64,000 nucleotides of DNA from Cristatella mucedo (GCA_009760855.2 WPIO01000019.1:5808501-5872500); one strand, 5' to 3'. Positions 47,201-56,986 are shown, counted from the first letter of the stretch. A program made the numbers and translations. The notes: generated by a model from the sequence alone, not told the origin.

Positions 47201-50200
47201 GAAATACGTGATTACCCAAGTAATAGGTCATCCGAATACTCGGGCCTCCTGAAGGTCGACTCTAGGTCAGTTACCAACAGTAAAGGGCTCGTGCATCAAC
47301 AGATTTTAGGCTGGAGGAATACTTCAGGTTTTTTATGTGACACCTAACAATGTAATTCTGTTTTGCAACAGCCGTTTGAATGGAAAGAGACAGATTACCA
47401 AATATGCAGCATAGGTTTTATTCAATGTACAAGCACTAGTTCCACAGGGCTGTTAAGCTAACACCATATTTACTATGGAGGACCATCAGCGTGTGTAGTA
47501 ACAATAAAAGATCATGCAGAAACATAGCACACATTGTGAAAAATATTGCCATGGAGATCAATGAATAAAACTGAGCTGATCATCGGGTTGCTGGTTGAGC
47601 AGCACCAAAGATACATATGCAGTAGTAGGTAGAAAGTGGCACATGCATACATATCTTGACTTGCCAAGACAAGGTCCGTGTGTTTGCATTTAAAGGCAGG
47701 CAGAGTGATGCCCCATATTGTATCTGCAATCTCCTTGAGGGAGCTGATATCTTCTGGTGCCTTTAGGCTGGTTCCAACCTGTCTGGTTCGGATAGCATGC
47801 TTGACATTAAATTAGTCTCCAACCCATTCACTATGAGAGATTTGTTACTCCTACTGCTTCATGGAAGTCGTGAATTTGTTCACAAGACGATAGTCATGCC
47901 TTGGACATTATTTACAGAGATGATCGAGGTTGATCCGTGACTAGCATCTCAAACAGGTAGCTTCGTTTGTCCTTATTGAGATATTTACAAAAATGTTGCT
48001 GCTGATATATGCTCCAGCAAAGCATAAATGTACTTTAAAGCATACCATATAAGCTTGCTTTCTGAATAATTTGGCGTATGGTACAATCGAATTACTCGGT
48101 AAAAGGCACTATTCGTCAAGCTAATGTTTGTCGGTTTTTCGAGTAATGTCACTATGCCTTAATGTTTCATCGGGTTTCTTCTTTTCTTCTCCTCTTAAAG
48201 GCCGACATGCCTTAATAATTGCAAAGAGCTATTAAAAGGGTTGATCTCGACTTCAGAAGAAATTGTTTATAAAAATTTACTACCGACAGAGATATTCCAA
48301 CTTGATTAACGTCAACTACTAACAACTCCATAAAAAGCAGGCCAATAACCTGTTGTTGCCGTAATTCCATCTTAACAATTGGATTCCTCTGCTTTAAGCG
48401 CCCATTCGTGGATTGTCCTGTGTCAAGACCAAGGTCAGCAAGTATCTCAGGCCGAACAACTTCCTTTTGCATCATTGCTTTAAGGATGTCCTCGGCAACA
48501 GCATGCTCATCATAGTTATCCAGATCCATCAAGGTTGCTACAACGAAAGAAGAGAAAGAAAATAATATATATATATATATATATATCACATTTTGGTCAT
48601 ACACTTGAAATTAAAATATATCAAACTCAATCAAGAGGATCAGAATCTTCGAGTCTTGAGTATTCAAGTATTTTATAGTTATTGATAATAGTGTTAGAAT
48701 CAGTAGCCTCTGTAGTAACATAACTAATGGTCGCAGGCTAGTCTCCAGCCGACGAGGATCATTTTCATTTTTCAGTCTTTTACAAGGCCTTCTGGATTTC
48801 TGGAGTCTTTTACATTCAAAAGAGCACACCACTAGTATGCCAATGCCAAAGTCTGCTTCAATCTATTTCAGCCAAATCACTAAACTCAGTGTCATCGTTA
48901 AGCCAAAATCTCAAATATAGATGCTAAATTCTTGCCTTCGCCCCAGAAAACTATTTCATTTAGAATAATACTTTTTTCTGCATCAGTAAAAACTCCTTCA
49001 ACAAGTCTTCAGAATAAATAACGGTGTTTCAGTTAGACCAACTATTCTGAAACGTGCAGGCAGTGCATCACAGATGCACCGAGGAAAACTCTCTAGATGT
49101 CGGACTCGAATTTGAAGTTAATCGGCTGCAGTCTTGAATCATACTCTTCTTTTGTCTTACGTGGGGCCTGGACAAAAGGTAATATCTATCAAAACTAGAC
49201 ATGCTCTTCAGCCATTTTCATAGCCAAAATATTTATATGAATAGATATATTAATTATAATTAAGTAATACATCGAATATAACTAATTATATTAATTATAT
49301 ATAAATTCTAAATATAAATTTCATAGCCATAGCCGAAAAAAATGTGCACATACTTCATAGGATGACAGCAAACTTAAAACGGTTTGAGCCTGGAAAAGAT
49401 TATTCTTAAATTGAGAAGACATCACATGCCACACCCACTCATGCATGCATGCACACACGCGCACACACACACACACACGCGCACACACACACACACACAC
49501 ACGTGTATGCACAAACAGATACACACATGCTCGCACACAGACAGCACAGCACATACGCACATACTCGCTCACTGATGCACAGAAACGTTCGCCAGCACTC
49601 AATGAGTTTTATTTGGCGCAACTGTTCTTGGAGACTTCAGAGAATAGACAGGTTCAGATACCCACTCTTGCCTATGGAGTACATGTAACTACGAAGCAGA
49701 CAACTAAAGCCATATAAAAGCCTTGCTTGGCTCCATTAGCTGGAAAGGTCTTAAGAGGCCATTGGTGGTAAGTAATTCCTATTAGGACCAAAAGCAAGAA
49801 AGAACAAAAGTCTAGCTCCGATTGGGAGGTCATAACAAGTTGTCCAGTTATCAGTCAGCTTAAAAACCACAAACCAAGCTGCAGGCCGATATTGACTGCT
49901 TTCCTTGGCCGTGCTAGCAGCCTGTCGAAATCGGCTACATAAGATGAATGCTGCCAGTCTGAACGGCCGACACGAGACTGCTTAGAAAGCAGAGCAAACG
50001 AGTGGCAAATAGCAAAAAAATCAAGCAGTCGAGACTCGAGGAGACACCGAATCAGCTGTGACGTACTCACGACCGTAGAGTGAGTGTCCATTGTATAGAA
50101 GGATCCACCAAATCAGGAACAGAGCTCAAATGGTCACTGAGAAGTTGCCTTCGGCTAAACTCAGCATCTTGCAAATTTCGACAATCGACAATCGCTGGTA

Positions 50201-53200
50201 AACGCCGGCTACGGGCTGGAGCTCTCCCCCAATCTAGGAAAGGAACACATCACTTCTCATTCACATTGCCTTCTCTTAATCGCCCGACCACAATATAACT
50301 TGGAGCCTACACACTACTGACTGAAGCTTCCCCCAAATCCTCACTAGATAGTTTTGAATAGTGTTGGGAACAGGGATTGTCTTCATGAAAAATGTAGGTC
50401 CCTATCGCATATTCAGACTGACAAGGATATAGTAACTACTCCACAGATGCAGATCTAGAAGTAGGATCGTTAGGAGGGAAGAACAAGTCTGGGTCAGCAC
50501 ATAGTCGTTTCACAAGAAGAAAAAGCTGATTTACTATTCCGATTTGTAAATCGGCAGAAGAGCCTTTACGGCTTACTCCACTGCTTGCAGTGAGCAATAA
50601 AGGATCGCCAACGGCAGGACTCAAACCAACGACCTGGGTAGTGACGAGCAAGCAACTTACCTCCAGGACTAAGACCCAGGGTCAAAGCAAACAAGCTAAG
50701 CTGAAATAAAAAGGTTGAGCCGTTGAAATTTGAAATACAAGCTACGCGACTAGATAAAAGTACATCGCTTACGATTTGGTGCTGGATAATCTCCATTAAG
50801 ACAAAAACCAGTAGCTTCTTGGACAATGCGGTCAATGGACAGATCACTATCAAGCTTGCTGTTCTGACGACGGTCCTCTGACCAAATTTCATCCTCGAGG
50901 TTATCCTCAAAACCCAGTGCTCCCTTCGAAGACATCCACTCGCTAACGAGTTCTTGTGCTGTAAAGTACAGCTAAGATTTGCAAACTTTCAAAAATAGAA
51001 ACATATAAGGTAGGTTTTACACCCAAAAAAAGTATAGCACAGTACTGAAGAGGGACTTTGAGTACAATCAAAATATCTTTAAAAATGAATCGAAAAATCA
51101 CAATCATGGGACGATGGTCAGCAGCAGAACATGACAGATAGTAATACTGCAAAATGTGCAATTATTATATGAAGATGAAAGCTGCAAGCAACAGAAGTGA
51201 GAAGCTTCAGCATACTACACACAAGTTTCTCAAAAACTATGACAAGGCTTCCAGCAGGACTCTGTGACAGTGTCAAAAGTCCCCTCTTGCAGTTCCCGTG
51301 GTTGGATCAAGCCTTCATTGCACCATCACCTATCTGTAGATCTAAGCCATCCAGGTTTCACAACTGCATTCATGCAACCATACTATGTTGGCACTCTCTT
51401 GCAATCATGTTTGATTAAGCTTAACTCCCCCCATATGCAACTCACCTCGGTTTCCCAAACCAGGTTGGAGGTTTTTCGATCATTCTCACGAAATATCTTA
51501 CAAATAGCAACGTTTCCCGTGCACATGGACAGATGCGAATCGTGAACAGGTTCAGCAGATGTTTCTATCTCATACAGCAGCATGCATCCCCTCTGAAAAC
51601 GACTGCAAGGCCACGCCTCTGAAATCTTCTTGAAGGTTCAAAAGTACCCTGGTTGTATGCACAGTCCTTTATCAGTGGCCGCCACTTATATATTGCTTCC
51701 CAAGTCGCTCCCGTGTTCGCTCTGAGCGTGATCTTCATAAAAGTGCTCCTCTGCTCTGCCACAGTTTGCGATATTCACCAGCGACAAGCATGTGCCAAAA
51801 AGAGTTATAAAACTGTACAGGGCAAGACACTCTTGTCCAAATTACCAAGCGTCTGGGATAGAAATCGTCAAGTGGCTAAGATGCTAACTTCTGGCCTCGG
51901 AAGGCGTGCATTTAATTCCTGAGGCCAGCTAGAGCATGCAGCACTACAATAGCCTGTGCAGGGCTATGGTGGAAGCGCTCAGTAAAAAAAAAAGCCTGGC
52001 TGCTCAATAAGAGTTATATTTCTGCTGTAGAGACATTGACCGTCGAGTTAGGAGAGTTTCCAAATTTTAGTGAAATTATTATATACTTGTGCATGATTCA
52101 GAGCATGTAAATAACCCCAAGGGGTCCTACTAACCAGATGCCATGGAAGTCTTCTTATGAGCTTTTGCATGCTTGTCTACGAATGATACCTTGCTTTCCA
52201 TAATACTCGATTACTCCTTCACTTGCAGTGAATAGTAAAGTGCCTGGAGACTGGAGTGCCTGGAGACTTGATTCTCTTAGGGCACAATATAAAGGACGTG
52301 ATCATACTTATTACTATTACTATTATAATAGTACAGCAATGTGAGGACAGGATGCAGTGTCCGGAAAGGTAACGGTACGTAACTATGCCTCCATGCAATG
52401 CAAATAAAACAATCTACAAATAGATACCAGTCATATGAATTACAAAAGCCTGAGGCCCCACAGTGCGGAATCGTGACAAAACAATTTATGTCACAAGATA
52501 TACCTATGTACATGCGGGTGAAAGTCAGCTGTCCAATCACTTGCTAATACTCCACTTTTCACTACAGGAGCTACAACCAGAAACACCTAGTAGCATATAC
52601 TCCGCGTTTCATCTCACTTAAATGTGAGCCTTATCCTGGTTGCCTCATATTCGTACTTAACATAAATATCCGGGCCGAGATGATGGCCATCTTGCCTACT
52701 GTTTCTTAGCAGTGCTTCTGCTTCAAATTTGCTTTAAGTTGACACTGGTTGCATATGAAATCGGCTGCATCTTCTCATAAAGCAAAGGAGGCAATCTCGG
52801 CCAGCAGCCACAGCAGAACATCACCAAAGGCCTCACCCGAGTTGGTGATACAAAAAAGGGATGAAGTTCTAGACAGAAAAGTCACTACTGCAAGACAGGT
52901 GACAAAGTGCTGGCACATGGAGTCACTACTGCTTTGGCAAGTTCAAGAGAAATGCATACATATGCCTTATAATCAAAATAATATATTTCCCATTTACTAA
53001 AAATTTTGGCACGGAGTGCACTAGAGAAATTCCTCTCCACATCACAGAAATGCCGCCATAAGGGGAAAGTGCAAGGGAAAGTTACCAGCGGCACAACAGG
53101 TAAAACGATACAAGCAATACAACAGTGCAGTGCAATACAACAGTGCAGTGCAATACAACAGTGCAGTGCAATACAACAGTGCAGTGCAATACGACAGACA

Positions 53201-54486
53201 GAAACTAGACCAAGTGAAAGCTAGCAAGCTCTATTCATTCTGCTGCTTGTACGGCAGCTTACCTTCGTCATAGGTGTCATTGTGATCCCTTAGCTGCTCT
53301 ATGGACGTGAGCTTCACCCCATGGCCCTTTCCGCTTGTTTTATGCAGCCCGAATGCTGCAGCTGCAGCAGCTTCAGATGCATCTTCAACTCGCTGTTAAA
53401 AATTTAATGACGATTACTCAGCTTGATGCACAAGTCAAAAGTTAGAGTGACAGCAGACACAGATCAAAATGTAAGCAGAGCTGTGCTAAGGCAATCAACG
53501 AAAATACAATAGATGTGAGCTGGGAAAGTACTAAACCAGTTAAGCCTTATCTATGATGACCCCCTAACCCATCCCCCCCCGGAGCTTTTTAGCCCATTCT
53601 GGCCTAGCTGATTGGTACATACTTTCTACGGTGGACCCGACCTTTAATGGTTTCGTCATAAAGTTATCATGACAAAAAACCAGCCTAAATTTACCCCTAC
53701 CTAGTACCAAGCTGTTTCAGAAGGAGGTAGGATAAAAACATGACTACTCTGAGAGCTATGAATTTATAAGTCAAACATAGGTTCAATGATTGCCTCGAAA
53801 AAACAAAATGCCAATTAGCCACCAAGTGGTTTGGTGCTTGGATAATACAATTATCGTTGATCGATAGCTTGACGGGCAAGGTTGTAGCAAAAACCGTGAT
53901 TCAGTAAATGGCCAGCCCCAGTTTTCAAGTTCCTTACAAAATTTTCTATACGGTTACGTCTACTTCTAGAATGCCTATTTTCGCCACCCTTCCGAAGTTA
54001 TAAAACCAGCATTCATGTTCACACCTTCACCCGCACAAAAATATACGCTAGTTGAATGAATTAAAAACAAATAATCTTAAAATATACTTTACCAACAGGG
54101 GGCTCATTTTATGCATTTTTCCCGGAACAATCGGTTTACCGTCTTGTCTCTCTCTTCCGAAAAACCGCCGTAACTACCTCTAACGTCCAACCTACCAGAA
54201 AACTCGCCCAAAAATCTCAAAATTGGGTTGCAATAAAAATAAATATATAAGTCTTCTAACGCTGCAGTCTACCGGTGCTCTCTTCGGTAGCATATAAGCA
54301 CTGTCACCATCCATATCTGAGGATTAGTGATTATTGCAGAGACAACCGCAGGTGGTGGCGCTGCTGAGGAGGCACGATGAAAGAACCGTGCTGCAGGCTG
54401 ACTAAAATAGGGAGCAAATAATGACAATACTATACACAGCCTACCTTCATCCATTCTCTGATGTCATCCGTTGGAGGTTTCGCAGC
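35040..54486 (-). CDS. CCDC191: CCDC191 (KIAA1407)-like coiled-coil protein; 5' end not found
   Basis: Minus-strand exons in order: 54486-54445, 53392-53263, 50958-50773, 48537-48350, 47129-47025, 46714-46596, 46087-45808, 45422-45193 with 44886-44643 (or unspliced 45422-44643), 44437-43767, 41597-41432, 41115-41014, 40810-40632, 36792-36675, 35998-35844, 35214-35040. All phases agree. The total is 1029 residues with the internal intron removed, 1131 without. Landmarks in CCDC191 order: IREWMKRVEDASE, LRDHNDTYDEAQELVSEWM, MQKEVVRPEILADLGLD, long Glu/Arg/Lys helices, QLQEQQRLIAELK, repeated LL..F..W motifs and the end RRKVALLLPDF. The human protein is roughly 930-940 residues by memory. Function in the family is poorly known; a filament- or cilium-associated role is inference. 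Confidence 0.8.
35844..35998 (-). CDS. CCDC191: CCDC191-like exon (RVLKAWLDYV)
   Basis: The acceptor is CATTCTATTTCAG. WRMQAAIMDQKADRFYARVT, then RQRVLKAWLDYVTTEKIETW and a short helix. The donor is GTAAGT, a strong match, phase 2. Confidence 0.87.
36675..36792 (-). CDS. CCDC191: CCDC191-like exon (two W-motifs)
   Basis: The acceptor is TGTATTGTAG. TCLLAWRDAVKEVIYEREQA, then LYHRHLLARSFSNWKK. The donor is GTTAGT, phase 0. The LL..CLLAW motif continues from the previous exon. Confidence 0.87.
37860..39262 (+). pseudogene. Decayed LINE 3' half, interrupted by a SINE
   Basis: Plus-strand fragments: a motif B area (TVYTPPHADAIAKHNLGF), YAND in place of the catalytic YADD, then LNDDKTNLLVMGKPSD, ARNLGVIFQSDLLLDNHIS and FHAFVTSRLDFSNSLLAGLP. 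These are collinear with the minus copy at 21116-22780. After a SINE A insertion at 38975-39056 the LINE resumes and ends in AGATTAAGTTCTC, GGCGCTATGCAAATGCATTA and TTATTCTTATTATG. It lies in the CCDC191-like gene intron, antisense to the gene. Confidence 0.85.
38975..39056 (-). mobile_element. 5'-truncated SINE A inserted in the LINE
   Basis: The family A body and tail (on plus TTTATATAGCGCCCCAAGAG ... CATATGCCTCGGGGCTCGAG) lack the box A head. It sits inside the LINE 3' untranslated region, in the opposite orientation. Confidence 0.75.
40632..40810 (-). CDS. CCDC191: CCDC191-like exon (RCYAWSPWRSLV)
   Basis: The acceptor is GTGTTCTAG. RKAEKQQQAERLVQLNTA, then LRLLRCYAWSPWRSLVAS and AAAHHAKTLLR, matching the family's ..GL.PWKRL....A..HH...LLR segment. 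The donor is CAG then GTCTCA, phase 2. Confidence 0.82.
41014..41115 (-). CDS. CCDC191: CCDC191-like exon (Glu/Gln/Arg helix)
   Basis: The acceptor is TTCGCTCGGCAG. Thirty-four codons, LQMRAAEEDKQRKEEEEKRQ ... ERRRLEAQ. The donor is GTGCGC, phase 0. Confidence 0.82.
41432..41597 (-). CDS. CCDC191: CCDC191-like exon (FVEAMNERA)
   Basis: The acceptor is GTGGCTTTCAG. An Ala/Ser lead is followed by TRFVEAMNERASARARAKAE and EERRRKAENEKL. The donor is CTT then GTGAGT, phase 0. Confidence 0.85.
41598..43766 (-). other. CCDC191-like gene intron
   Basis: The exon-proximal 200 bp remains GC-rich with open frames on both strands. The rest is AT-rich. It holds a SINE B at 42613-42775 and nothing coding that I could support. 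Confidence 0.7.
42613..42775 (-). mobile_element. SINE family B copy, in the CCDC191-like gene intron
   Basis: Minus orientation, same strand as the host gene. The tail AAACAGCCTCATTTATATAG and the AAGAGCCTTAATGGCTATCG segment are on plus. The middle and box B are decayed. Confidence 0.7.
43767..44437 (-). CDS. CCDC191: CCDC191-like exon (TRRYEQFM ... IAELK coiled coil)
   Basis: The acceptor is GTTATTTTGTCAG. HDASKSKSS opens, then AWPLTRRYEQFMSGTAQA, recalling the family's PW.VTRRH..FM motif. Next comes QQRALHEQRRQLQEQQRLIA and ELKFEQDRRALEEQ with an Ala/Gln helix, an Ala-rich linker (about 20 Ala) and PEPLTDR. The donor is GTTGGT, phase 2. Confidence 0.85.
44643..45422 (-). CDS. CCDC191: CCDC191-like open block with W-motifs; contains a stop-free intron-like segment
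   Basis: The acceptor is TCGCTTGCAG. It encodes CLLAHFGAWYGMVVERRAQL, ADWKRLLRAWNGWRTAVRH and a charged helix. It ends with LLRKYFIEWQLWVLRQQEER ... SKMASFLDAA up to TKAE and GTAAGA. Between 45192 and 44887 the frame stays open for 102 codons but the translation is hydrophobic/Cys-rich and unlike the protein. A CG-GTGCCG donor and a GTCGGCAG acceptor would remove exactly that part in phase. Confidence 0.8.
44887..45192 (-). other. Candidate internal intron (exitron-like) of the CCDC191-like gene
   Basis: 306 nt, divisible by three, no in-frame stop, GT..AG ends and phase 2 on both sides. Removal joins ALPAGR to KQQAADRFFQ. Its translation is rich in Leu, Arg, Cys and Ser without heptads, unlike both flanks. 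Confidence 0.55.
45808..46087 (-). CDS. CCDC191: CCDC191-like exon (low-complexity then basic helix)
   Basis: The acceptor is ACCTCGTGTAG. It completes Lys across the junction, then QQQGCSDDSPRTPKAAS, a Gly/Ala/Pro/Arg-rich middle, and SKEARKRLHHEKIKVQQARS with NSR before GTAAAT. The middle is GC-rich and looks like a lineage-specific expansion. Confidence 0.7.
46596..46714 (-). CDS. CCDC191: CCDC191-like exon (coiled coil)
   Basis: The acceptor is TTTTCAAAAG. EEKEKIVHAKREEAEIQQEM, then ARIRKELAEERRIRDDSRK. The donor is GTACGC, phase 2. Strong coiled-coil heptad character. Confidence 0.8.
47025..47129 (-). CDS. CCDC191: CCDC191-like exon (VKENRERRQKE)
   Basis: The acceptor is CATCTTGCAG. 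Thirty-five codons of charged helix (VKENRERRQKEAEKRRLEIK ... VAKQLQLK). The donor is AAG then GTTAGT. Too short to stand out as an ORF; found by frame and junction match to its neighbours. Confidence 0.85.
47130..48349 (-). other. CCDC191-like gene intron
   Basis: Between the VKENR and DLGLD exons. AT-rich, with no recognisable repeat or coding. Confidence 0.7.
48350..48537 (-). CDS. CCDC191: CCDC191-like exon (KEVV...DLGLD)
   Basis: The acceptor is CTTTCGTTGTAG. It encodes DLDNYDEHAVAEDILKAMMQ, then KEVVRPEILADLGLD and RNPIVKMELRQQQ. The donor after CAACAG is GTTATT, weak but phase-correct (0). Confidence 0.85.
49451..49502. repeat. (CA)n microsatellite
   Basis: CA dinucleotides interrupted by a few GC and GT steps. 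The His/Thr and Val/Cys ORFs across it are artefacts. Confidence 0.95.
50525..50685 (-). mobile_element. SINE family B copy, in the CCDC191-like gene intron
   Basis: Minus orientation. The AAGAGCCTTTACGGCTTACT, GCAATAAAGGATCGCCAACG and AACCAACGACCTGGGTAG segments (plus) match the family. It lies 88 bp downstream of an exon in transcript sense. Confidence 0.8.
50773..50958 (-). CDS. CCDC191: CCDC191-like exon (AQELVSEWM)
   Basis: The acceptor is TGTACTTTACAG. The split codon gives Ala, then QELVSEWMSSKGALGFED and an acidic stretch to CLNGDYPAPN. The donor is GTAAGC, leaving phase 1. Confidence 0.85.
51850..51995 (+). mobile_element. Possible third tRNA-derived SINE
   Basis: GTCAAGTGGCTAAGATGCT resembles a tRNA box A, and GCATTTAATTCCTGAGGCC a decayed box B about 30 bp later. 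A body of about 60 bp and an A-rich run (AGTAAAAAAAAAA) follow. Only one copy was seen, so the call is tentative. Confidence 0.4.
52205..52330 (+). mobile_element. LINE/SINE A tail fragment with local duplication
   Basis: AAGTGCCTGGAGACT is repeated within 20 bp, then TTGATTCTCTTAGGGCAC, AATATAAAGG and a TTATTACTATTACTATTA tail. It lies in a CCDC191-like gene intron. Confidence 0.5.
53116..53193. repeat. 18-bp tandem repeat, four copies
   Basis: Unit AATACAACAGTGCAGTGC repeated four times with a partial fifth, inside the intron 70 bp from a splice donor. Confidence 0.95.
53263..53392 (-). CDS. CCDC191: CCDC191-like exon (RVEDAS ... LRDHNDTYDE)
   Basis: The acceptor is TTTTTAACAG. It encodes RVEDASEAAAAAAFGLHK and then VKLTSIEQLRDHNDTYDE. 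It ends GAAG then GTAAGC, phase 1. A short Ala run replaces the family's mixed helix. Confidence 0.85.
53393..54444 (-). other. CCDC191-like gene, first recognised intron
   Basis: AT-rich, no repeats identified, nothing coding. Confidence 0.6.
54445..54486 (-). CDS. CCDC191: CCDC191-like, first recognised exon
   Basis: 42 nt: AAKPPTDDIREWMK. The acceptor is GTGCTTGTGATGTAG, the donor AAG then GTAGGC, phase 0 on both sides. The xIxxWxKRVExAS signature spans its 3' junction. The initiator Met lies further upstream and was not identified. Confidence 0.7.
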
Positions 54487-55797
54487 CTACATCACAAGCA
54501 CGAGAAATTATGCCTAGACGAAGCTAAGAGGCGGCAGCCGCAGTTTTATAATGCTTAGTGAAGCGTCACAGGTCCTTTCATGAAAATTTATATTTAACAT
54601 ACTTTATAAGGTTTTGCGTCTGTCTGCCTCTTCCAACGGTAGAGCTCTCGGTGGTCTGCGGCCATCATCCAGGCTACGCTAGCCGGACATCGCCATTTTC
54701 AAACAAATGCCGAGCACTTCCGCTTCTCTGCAGCACAGCAACCGGCAGCGACATCGTAAGATGCAGATATAAAGAGATCTAAAAATAAAATTGTATAAAA
54801 TATTATGAATTTTCACTGCACAAAAATTACTTTGAAAATGTATAGTGGTTAGAACAACTTGGGACGCACGTCTGTCCGTCAGTGCCTGGAGAGGGGTCAT
54901 GATCCTTCGCAAATGCTTTATATTGGTGCGCGTCATTAGAAAGTGTTAAACCATTAACAATTCTCACGTACTCCTCTCATAGGCTTCTTCAAAAATGCTA
55001 ACATAGCTTTTTGATATATTTTCTAGAGCGGAACATAAACACAGTGCTTCATGAAGCTCTTACCGATGCTTAGAACTTTCTTGCCATGGGCGGGGTTCTA
55101 TTGCTGCAGTAAAGCCAACTTGCCATGCGCAGCACAAATTCGCTATAAGTGGAATCGCTGTAAATAACCCACTCCTGGCGGCTTCTATGCCGCCTGCTGT
55201 CTTAACATTTGCGAGACGAAAGCGGTGATATATTTCGTACGCGAGCACCTTATTGCACTCCCGATAGGCGAGCGTGTGTCTCGCTAGTTTAGCTCTTTTC
55301 CATTTGCCTTTTTAAAGAGATTTATCAAGACGGATGTCGCGTTCTGAAGTCTTTCTTGATGGAGGAGGCGCAGACGCACGTCCGAGAGATTGAATGTCTC
55401 GAACGTCGGCCTACTGGGGTGAGGCGGCTACGTATGTGAATGTCTGGCATTCCAGCGGTTGCAACACAACCCTTCTCCCTGATTGCTGCAGGCGAATGGA
55501 TGCGAAACAAAAGGGAAAATGACGAGTGCGATGGCTGTCAAAAAGAAACCGTCGAGCAGACCCGCGCAATGATCTGCAGTAGCGGCTTTTGAGCGTCGTT
55601 GGCGTAATACTGGAGGTCGGTATGTCCGTGGTTGATATGCGATAGCTATATGTCGAGGTAGGTCGGGCCGTCGATGTTTTCCTGATTGAGTCGGCTTATA
55701 GCCTCAGTGTCCTCGTTTCCGTCCATGTCGATGACAATGAAGTTTTCTCGATGGGCTGTAGAGGCCTTCGTACGGTAGATACTGCAGCTCCTTGGTA
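54487..55797 (-). other. Upstream of the first recognised CCDC191-like exon
   Basis: Probably holds the 5' end of the gene. A strong minus donor (CG then GTAAGA at about 55067) could close a 5' UTR or first exon, but its coding phase does not fit the next exon. Assigning a start is not supported. The sequence is otherwise unassigned. Confidence 0.35.
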
Positions 55798-55932
55798 TTA
55801 GCTGATTTAAGAGCCTCGTTTGTTTAGCGGCAGAAGAGGCTTAACGGCTTTCACCACCGCTTGCAATTGGCAATAAAGGATCGTCCACTGAAGGGTTCGA
55901 ACCCACGACCTCAGTAGTAAAGAGCGACTTCC
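55798..55932 (-). mobile_element. SINE family B copy, head-truncated
   Basis: Minus orientation: AGCTGATTTAAGAGCCTCG, GCGGCAGAAGAGGCTTAACG, GGCAATAAAGGATCGTCC and GGTTCGAACCCACGACCTC on plus. The box A end is missing or replaced. Confidence 0.8.
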
Positions 55933-55984
55933 GGGACTTGCGGTCCACGCCAATCAGAACGTGGGAGCGCGACGTTAATTATTT

Positions 55985-56580
55985 GCTGATAAATATTGAC
56001 AGCTGAAATGGGGAGTGCCTGGCAGGATATTGAAGTTGGCGCATCCAAATCATTGTGTAGTCAGTGAGCAGGTAAGCAGGGTCAAATTCCAAGTCGGCAG
56101 CAGTGGTGACGGATGCGAAAAATTCTGCTGGTAGACGTAATGAGGAGTCGTATTCCATTTGAGCGCACCTGAGGCCAAGGTCTTCATTCGCCGAATTTCC
56201 CAGACCGAACATAATCACGGGCAGCTGGAGGCATCAGCTCGTTTGATTCGGGAAAACCTCGATAACATACCAACTTCCGGCGGAAGTGCTCTACAAGCCA
56301 GTTCGCCTTAGGACGATACGACGTAGTCGTTATATGCCGGTATTCTATTATATTGATGGAGCCGGCCGACGTAGCCGAATCGAATTTTTCGCCGCGATAA
56401 GTCGTGGCAACTGCTGGAGCTCCGATACGGGAAATCCAGTCTGATAAAATCCGAGAAGTCTCGGCGATGGTTATGGCCAATGGCTGGCTTATGGCCACAT
56501 TTTGAAAGATCCGCGGAGATGAGAATGTAACGAAAACCACTGGATGGTGGTAATGGCCCTACTATATCGACACTGTATCG
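55985..56580 (-). pseudogene. Ty3/Gypsy integrase remnant
   Basis: Minus frames in order: VDIVGPLPPSSGFRYIL (first catalytic Asp region), SRILSDWISRIGAPAVATT with YRGEKFDSA where DRG.QFES is usual (catalytic Asp replaced by Tyr), then YRHITTTSYRPKANWLVEHF (the H/Y..A.G.VER.. segment with the Glu) and a C-terminal YDSSLRLPAEFFASV region. Frameshifts and the lost Asp show it is inactive. No LTRs were found. Confidence 0.8.
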
Positions 56581-56934
56581 ACTTCTTTATCGATACTACT
56601 ACTATATCGACAACGGGTGTGCTCAAAATGGCGGTTGACAGTCTTGAAGGAACCACATGGGGAACGGAATCCCGAGATACTTTTGAATGCTTTCAGTGCT
56701 GGCAAGCCCTGGCACAGGATCCGACATCTTTGTTCATTCCTATCCAAACTTAGCGGGTGGCTTAACAAATGTCTAGTGGTTCGAGCACCCGATGCAAGAC
56801 GCCATGTACGGCGTCGAAACGAAGCCATACACACAATCTGTGATGCCGGGCGGCAGTGGCCCAGGGGGAAATCGCAAACAAGGTGAAGGTTTTGTAAATC
56901 CTATCTGTTGGTGCGAGAGAGAGGTAGAGAGAGT

Positions 56935-56986
56935 GAGTGTGTGTGTGTGTGTGCGCGCGTGCGCGCGCGCATGTGTGTATGTGCGC

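Larger units (their letters stand above)
48538..50772 (-). other. CCDC191-like gene intron with microsatellites
   Basis: Contains an (AT)n run at 48571-48588 next to the acceptor, a very AT-rich patch at 49220-49320, a (CA)n microsatellite at 49451-49502 and SINE B at 50525-50685. Confidence 0.75.
50959..53262 (-). other. CCDC191-like gene intron
   Basis: Contains the possible third SINE (51850-51995), a LINE/SINE tail (52205-52330) and an 18-bp tandem repeat starting 70 bp past the donor. Nothing else recognised. Confidence 0.75.

Noticed and set aside
49384-49717. His/Thr-rich and Val/Cys-rich ORFs
   Set aside because: Translations of the (CA)n microsatellite.
54679-54936. Candidate first exon of the CCDC191-like gene (ATG GCG ATG TCC GGC TAG)
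   Set aside because: An in-frame stop precedes any donor. No alternative start was phase-compatible with exon 54445-54486.
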